A program made the translations under genes and the position numbers. This document shows positions 58,320-64,000 of a DNA stretch of 64,000 nucleotides, piece by piece; within the stretch, counting starts at the first letter, position 1, and each line of letters opens with the position of its first letter. Origin of the DNA: Neomonachus schauinslandi (lineage: Eukaryota > Chordata > Mammalia > Carnivora > Phocidae). The stretch covers positions 78,340,070-78,404,069 of the forward strand of contig NC_058405.1 of the NCBI RefSeq assembly GCF_002201575.2. The letters are read 5' to 3'. The notes below the pieces were generated by a model, which was not told the origin of the DNA, ran no database searches, and saw only the letters and a list, made by a program, of their open reading frames with translations.

Positions 58320-61079
58320 TAACATTGATGCCAAGTTGTTCCATATATTCATGCAAAAGAAATAAAATGATGGCATTGTCTCTGTTTAATTGTTATGTAT
58401 CAAAAGTTCACTTACCTACAGCAAAATGAAATTGAATTACATACCATTAATAATGTTTTTATAGTTACAGTCATCAAATAACTATATTTTGGCTAGAGGT
58501 AAAGATTTATTTGACCTGTAACAATACTTAATATTTTAAGTATTAAAATGGCTGTTTGCCTGTAAAAAAGATGTGCTTGTTTCTGATTTTTACTTCAGAA
58601 ATCCTCTGTAAACAGTGAAAGCCACATGGTGGAATCTCTACAAGAGGTGGAGACCTTTAAAAACATTCTACTTCCTGAGCCAGAATTCCATTGTAGTGTT
58701 TCATAGATCTTCAAGATCTGTGCCTTCCCCTGCCAAGAAAAGCCACAATATATTTTCCATTCTACATGCTCATACAGTAAAACATTACAGCCTCAACTCT
58801 AGCTCTGTCTTTTTGCTGTTAAGTTCTTTCCCCCATTCTGTTATTTCCATATATGAGTACACAAATATATATATGAAATAGCTATGCGTATAAAAAGACT
58901 GGTTTTTTATGTGTGTGAAAATAGAAATAACCAAAGAAAGAAAAGCAGGAGTTTTCCCCTCCCTCCAAAAAAACCCAGACAGTCCAAACAAACACACACA
59001 CAAAATTTAGATTATGTACAGTTGGGTTCCGTTCTTAAATAGAAAAATGTGGCAAAACTATATGGGTATATTTAATATGTCCTGATGTTGTAATTGCTGT
59101 CAGAGGAACACAGGTCATGGCTCATCATACCACAGATCAGACCATGACCTCTTACTTTGATTCGTGGTCTCTTTGGTACAGTGCATGAACAAGTGGTATA
59201 CAAGTAGGCTGCGTGAGACACCCCTACCCTGGTGTTCTGGGTTTGAAACACTACAACCCCTTCTCTTACTCAAGGAAAAGTTTGTTAACTTAGGAGAAAG
59301 GGGAAACAAGCGAAATTAGATGTTCACCCCTGGTAACACTGACTTTTTTTTTTTTAATCTAAAAATGAATTTTATATAAGAAAATTACCTCTTTTTGTCA
59401 GCTAAAGTAATTTCTTTGTCATTTTCTAATTATTGATTCCATTTTGAAAAAAATATTTTTTACAAGAGAAGCTCATTAGGTACACAGTTTCTCCATTTTT
59501 GATAATCAAATACGTATTCAGGTACCAAGCAGAACTTGTAATCAACATGAAATAACCAGTGCTTATCATTCAGTTCTGTGAAGTTACCTGAAGTGTTGAG
59601 AGTGGTTCCCAATTACTACCTTAATGGAACTGACACCTGTTTTTGAAAAATCTGGATGAGAAGAAAAATCCTCCAGTGCCCATATTATGACCTAATTCCT
59701 CTTGCCCATCAGTCAGTCTATTTGTTTTATTTATAAAATGAGGATAATAAATTATTAGCCACTTAAAGGCAAGGATCTGAATAATAAGACATTCTGGAAT
59801 CTTTTCTAATTTTTATTGGCATCAAGACTTCTAGCTGCAGGTAAGTAAATGCTACGTTCTTTCCTCACTCAGTTTCAAGTTAGAAGGATTTTTTTAAGCA
59901 CAAAGATTTTTAAAAGACCAAAAAGAAATCTAGGTATGAAACAAATATAAGACCCTTAGAAATAATCTTACTACTTAGAAACCATCCATACTGTCACCTT
60001 CAAGATGTCAATTATTACTTCCTAGAATACTTTTTTCAGTTGGGTACAAGGGTTAATCTCTTTAGGGAGTAACCTTAATTGTCTAAAAATAAAAGTACCT
60101 CTGGTAATAAATAATTTGAACATGACATGAAGAAAAGCAATAAAAGGTATGTGAATCGTGATCAACTTCTTTAATAGAATATACAAAGGTAGATAAAATA
60201 CATCTATTACATAGTTTTCTGGGGTTTGTTATTACCATTGTATTACCACATATTTCTATATACACATTCACATAAACCCTTAGGTTTGTAATTTAAATGA
60301 TAACTTTTGTCTATTTGATCTAAGCGTATATTAGCACCTAACATTAGAATCTAGGGTTCTTTATCATTGGGTGACACATAGTTTAAAATTATCCCCAAAT
60401 AGTAACACCTAAGTTTATAAACATGTTTATAGATGTTTCTAAAAATGACATAGTCATATCCGCAACTACTGTTTTCATTAATAATGCAAAACTAAAATCT
60501 TGACAGTTTATTAACAGCAAATGATAGAATTTGTCCCCAGTAGATTTTTAGTCCAAATTAAACATCCTAAGGTATAGAAAAGGCACATCTAAAAGTATTC
60601 ATTTTTTTTTAACCTGTTGCCTGAACTTGCAGAGACCGTGTAATGGTACTGAAGGAACTTCATAGATGAGATCATCTTGAGAGCAGAATGGGAAGTTTGT
60701 GATGCATATGGCTTATATAAGAAACAACATAAAACATTTTTCAGTATTCTAGATGTGTAAATGATGTGAGGCTCTAATCAGAATAAGCCTCAACAAAAGA
60801 AGCAACTGATTCTTTTAGAATTATAGTGATAAAAGGAAAATGATGCAAGCAATAAAGAGGATGGCTAAACACCTGCAAGAATTATAAATCTCTGTTATCC
60901 AATAGGAAATTATTAAAAATAACTTTAGAATGTATAGTCGTGTTGGCTAGACTTTTAAATTTGCTTAGAGAGCTGTAAACAAGAACTTCTCAGGGTTCAA
61001 AAAGGTAGCTTTCTAAAAGATGAATGTGTATTCTTTTAATCAGTGAAAGCAAAAAGATTTTTTAAATCATATTTGACAG

Positions 61080-61113
61080 TTTATTTATGATGCAGGATTT
61101 ATTTATGATGCAG
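61080..61113. repeat. 16-bp direct duplication
   Basis: TTTATTTATGATGCAG twice, 2 bp apart, 282 bp upstream of MICU2 exon 3. Confidence 0.9.
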
Positions 61114-61395
61114 ACAACTAAGAGAAGTCAGAAATGGTGATAAGATTTTATATGTCTGAAATAGGGTGAGTGAAATTGATAAGTAGGTCTTATAAAAACC
61201 CATAGTGTCTTTGTGTTTAGACTTAGAATTCTCTGGCTCTTAATTTTGGTTTAAAGATATTAGCTAAATTGCCAAAGCCTTATTTTCTTATAAATATTTA
61301 GTTGTTTGTTTTGTCTTTTAAATGATTTTCTTTCTTTGTGGAAGTTGAATTTTACCAAGGAGTATGAGTAATAAATAGTTTCTTCTTTGCTGTAG

Positions 61396-61427
61396 GTAAA
61401 ACTTCAGTGAAGAAGCTGACAAAAAAG
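61396..61427 (+). CDS. MICU2: MICU2 coding exon (32-nt micro-exon, probably exon 3)
   Basis: A 32-nt exon between an acceptor (AG at 61394-61395, after a T/C-rich tract) and a donor GTAAGC at 61428. It starts with the two bases that complete the Arg codon left open by the 23460-23604 exon, then reads KTSVKKLTKK and ends on a codon boundary. The basic peptide matches the MICU2 segment that follows MER in the protein. Because its length is not a multiple of three, skipping it would shift the frame. It is far too short for an ORF scan and is supported by frame continuity with both neighbours. Confidence 0.93.
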
Positions 61428-61539
61428 GTAAGCAGTATGTGGGGGAGAGAGTTCTTTCTTCCTTTCTTTTTGTTTTTTTGGTGACATAGAAAATGAACTT
61501 TTATAAGTTAAATTTAAAGATTTTAATGTGTGTTCAAAG
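61428..61539 (+). other. MICU2: MICU2 intron 3 (112 bp)
   Basis: A very short GT-AG intron (GTAAGC to TTCAAAG) between the 32-nt exon and the next exon. It contains no recognisable repeat. Its shortness contrasts with the 37.8-kb intron just upstream. Confidence 0.9.
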
Positions 61540-61615
61540 GATATCAAGGATATACTGGCAGGAATCCAAACAGCTCGTTGTGGATCAACCTTTTTTAGAG
61601 ACCTTGGCGATAAAG
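61540..61615 (+). CDS. MICU2: MICU2 coding exon (probably exon 4)
   Basis: A 76-nt exon with acceptor AG at 61538-61539 and donor GTAATT at 61616. It enters in phase 0 and encodes DIKDILAGIQTARCGSTFFR followed by DLGDKG, with the last G codon split across the next intron. This is the MICU2 helical segment leading into the EF-hand domain. From memory it differs from the human protein at a few positions (for example DILAG for DTLSG and AR for AG), as expected between mammalian orders. The downstream exon carrying the rest of the first EF-hand is outside the window. Confidence 0.94.
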
Positions 61616-61859
61616 GTAATTTTGATTTGTTGTTAAATTTCTGTTTACTTGTTTTATTTAACCAGGATATTGTTAAGGAATTGTTTTGAGGTCTGCAACC
61701 GTATAGTAGAGAATATACAGTAGAGAACCAATGTAGAAAATGTTTTAATGCCATGTTCTTTAATAGATGTTTTTAAATCATAATAAAATACTCATTAAGT
61801 AAGAAATAACTTTCTCAAATTCTCTGAGAGATTACAATTTAATTATTAAAACATCAATT

Positions 61860-62385
61860 TTAATTAAAGCCTGGGGAGGAGGAATGTGGCAAGAGAAGAC
61901 CTCAGAGAGATCCAGAGGAACACCAACATTTAAGGGAGTAGAAGAGGAAGCAGTGCTCATGAAAGAGACTAGGGCAGAGTGATCAGAGAAGTGGAGGAGA
62001 ATCAGGAGAATGTTATCACAAAAGCCAAGAGGAGAAAGTGTTAGGGAAAGAGAAAATTGAGTTCACGCCACTTGAGAGACATGGGTGTGAACAAAGGTAT
62101 TTAAAGGTCAGTAGCTGAGGGCAGACACAAAAGGCCAGGGGAATGTTGGTTAATGTTAGATGAAGAGACTTGAGCACACTTCTTATTGATGAGAGGGAAA
62201 GATATATAATACAATATGATTATTATTATATATAATATACAAAATATATAGTATATAAAATATAAGATAAAGGAAGTATGAATGGGATAGAATCCTGGAA
62301 AATGTGAGAGAAGGGATTGTCTTCACAGCAAAAACGGAAGGATCAGTATTCCACAGGATGCATAGCTTTTTCAGTAGGAAAGGAT
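61860..62385 (-). repeat. Antisense L2, left part
   Basis: GGAACACCAACATTTAAGGG, AGTAGAAGAGGAAGCAGTGC and AATCAGGAGAATGTTATCAC run parallel to antisense L2 text. Diverged. An AT-rich stretch at 62205-62275 may be a local expansion. Confidence 0.6.
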
Positions 62386-62403
62386 GAACAGGTGGGTATT
62401 TAT

Positions 62404-62807
62404 TTATTTTTTTATTTATCTTTTTTTTTTTTTTTAACATATAATGTACTATTTGTTTCAAGGGTACAGGTCTGTGATTCACCAGTCTTAGACAATTCAC
62501 AGTGCTCACCATAGTACATACCATCCCCAATGTCCATCACCCAGCCACCCCATCCCTCCCACCTCCCTCCACTCCAGCAACCCTCAGTTTGTTTCCTGAT
62601 ATTAAGAGTCTCTTATGGTTTGTCTCCCTCTCTGGTTTCATCTTATTTCATTTTTCCCTCCCTTCCCCTATGATCCTCTGTCTTGTTTCTCAAATTCCTC
62701 GTATCAGTGAGATTATATGATACTTGTCTTTCTCTGATTGACTTATTTCGCTGAGCATAATATCCTCAAGTTCCATCCAAGTCATTGCAAAGGGCAAAGA
62801 CATTTGA
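62404..62807 (-). mobile_element. 5'-truncated L1 3' end, antisense, with perfect target duplication
   Basis: 404-bp insertion. The T-run is at the left and antisense L1 3' UTR (GTCTGTGATTCACCAGTCTT) and ORF2 end follow. A perfect 18-bp duplication GAACAGGTGGGTATTTAT is at 62386-62403 and 62808-62825. Confidence 0.95.
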
Positions 62808-62825
62808 GAACAGGTGGGTATTTAT

Positions 62826-64000
62826 AATGCACGTATTTGCAAATCTAGTAGCAAGAGGTAGAAGCAGGTTGTTTTGGATAGCTTTGATTTTCTTTATAAA
62901 GTAGAATGTATGGAGAAAGAAGGTTTGAAGTAGCTTCTGTGATAAGGAAAGAGACCAGACCAGAGAAACATAGAGTTCTAGGAAACTCTTAAGACATCAG
63001 AAGATAGTGTAGGTCATGAAAGAAAAGTCACCAGTCAGTGCAATTGTGTGATGATCATCCTGCAGGCTACATGTAGGAGTAAAAATGTTGGGCATTTGTA
63101 CTGGATTTAGGATTTTGCTGAGCATATGGGTGGAAGAAGAGTCACAGACTAGGGAGTTAAGGCTGTTGTGGGCAAGAGAGGTTTTACATAATGAGCCATG
63201 GAATCTAAGCAAGATAATAGAGAAGAAAATAGAATAGTAAAAGTAAAAGGGAGATGAAAAGAAGAAAGTGGGGCAGTCAAGAGAGAGCTGCCAGTGGGTT
63301 AAAGAACAGGTGTAGTAGGATTCCAAGAGCAGAAAAGAACTTGCGGTCATAAAGCGTTTAGATTTACAGTTTCAGAGATGAAGCGGTTCCAGCTGATTTC
63401 AGGGCTCTAGGTGTGGTCCTGGAATTAGATGACTAAAGCAGAAGTAGGTTGCATAGTTAACACAGTGGAAATTCTCAAGGATCTGAGAGTTAGGGTAGTA
63501 TTGTCAGAAAGACAGTGAACCAGGTACAAAAGTCTTTAGTGACTGAAAGATGAGGAAAGGGAACTTTGGTAGATGACCACTAAGAAGAAAAATAAAAGGT
63601 GGCCTGGCTGGATGGCATTAGCCTCAAAGACACAGATTTTTTTAAGAGGTTAGAAGAGAAAGGGTCTGGAATTAGCACTGAAGTAGAAAAAAATGAATAG
63701 CCTCCATTTCAGAAGTCTGCAGAGGTACCAGTACTCATAGTAGAGAGATCCAGGTTTTGGATAAAGCAAGACTACACATACAGTGAATAGGTTAAAGATG
63801 TGTACTGTGGAAAGAGAATTTCAGAGAGCGTGGTAGGAAAGCTTGGGTAGAAGTAGAGGAGTGGGAGATCAGTTGAGTCAGGAAAGATGAAGCATAGACC
63901 AGCATGCAGATGTATAAACAAAGAGGATAGATACCATTTTGGAAAGGGAGATTAGACTGCTAACAATGGTAGGACATAAGCCAGAGAGGTACACAGAGCC
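62826..64000 (-). repeat. Purine-rich region, possible continuation of antisense L2
   Basis: The text after the L1 keeps the purine-rich style of antisense L2 but without long clear matches. No open frame or exon recognised up to the window end. Confidence 0.4.

Larger units (their letters stand above)
23605..61395 (+). other. MICU2: MICU2 intron 2 (37,791 bp)
   Basis: The interval between the two exons that share a split Arg codon. Much of it is L1, L2 and SINE sequence. The largest single insertion is the antisense 7.1-kb L1 at 42718-49825. The only other gene-derived sequence I recognise is a YBX1 retrocopy at about 40.1-40.7 kb. Confidence 0.9.
58013..61395. other. Unique intronic sequence before MICU2 exon 3
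   Basis: Longest stretch without a recognised transposon. Two short duplications only (58268-58319 and 61080-61113). No exon other than the 32-nt exon that follows. Confidence 0.55.
61616..64000 (+). other. MICU2: MICU2 intron 4 (5' part)
   Basis: Sequence after the donor at 61616. It holds what looks like a diverged antisense L2, split by a 404-bp L1 3' end with a perfect target duplication. The next MICU2 exon is not reached. Confidence 0.85.

Noticed and set aside
1..64000. CRISPR-like spaced repeats
   Set aside because: The regularly recurring repeats are SINEs with target duplications at irregular spacing; there is no array of short direct repeats with unique spacers.

Overview
This window is nuclear DNA from a placental mammal, almost certainly a caniform carnivore on the bear/seal/mustelid (arctoid) side. 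The evidence is about twenty copies of the tRNA-Lys-derived carnivore SINE (heads reading GGCGCCTGGGTGGCTCAG, tails of AAATAAATAAATAAAATC), two clear SINE subfamilies, and L1 copies with carnivore-type 3' ends. The dog-type and cat-type SINE consensus forms, as I remember them, are absent. The species cannot be fixed from the sequence alone.

The only host gene I can support is MICU2 (mitochondrial calcium uptake 2) on the + strand. Three internal coding exons are visible: 23460-23604, 61396-61427 and 61540-61615. They have canonical AG/GT borders and join in one open frame. Exon 1 with the mitochondrial targeting region lies upstream of the window, and most of the EF-hand exons lie downstream. 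The window is therefore the end of intron 1 (at least 23.4 kb), exon 2, a 37.8-kb intron 2, a 32-nt exon 3, a 112-nt intron 3, exon 4, and the start of intron 4.

The rest is intron filled by interspersed repeats. From 1 to 23 kb there is mostly unique or very old sequence with scattered SINEs, MIR and L2 remnants and one 1.7-kb L1. From 24 to 35 kb lies a thicket of broken L1 elements inserted into each other. From 36 to 41.5 kb there are L2 remnants, a 1-kb L1 tail and a 5'-truncated processed pseudogene of YBX1. From 41.7 to 52.5 kb the repeats are nested: an antisense L2 is split by an old rearranged L1, which is itself split by a nearly full-length 7.1-kb younger L1 on the minus strand with a 21-bp target duplication. 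From 52.5 to 58 kb there are more L1 pieces, SINEs and a Tigger/MER2-type DNA transposon. From 58 to 64 kb the sequence is mainly unique, with MICU2 exons 3 and 4 and a small L1 insertion with a perfect target duplication.

I found no CRISPR array, operon, bacterial or viral gene, tRNA or rRNA gene, and no sign of a previously undescribed system. The most informative observations are the nested insertion order, the CpG-rich L1 promoter region antisense to MICU2 inside intron 2, the tandem duplication inside that L1 leader, the L1 fragment missing its 3' half, and the YBX1 retrocopy with an intact C-terminal reading frame. Repeat family names come from memory of consensus sequences, not from a database search.
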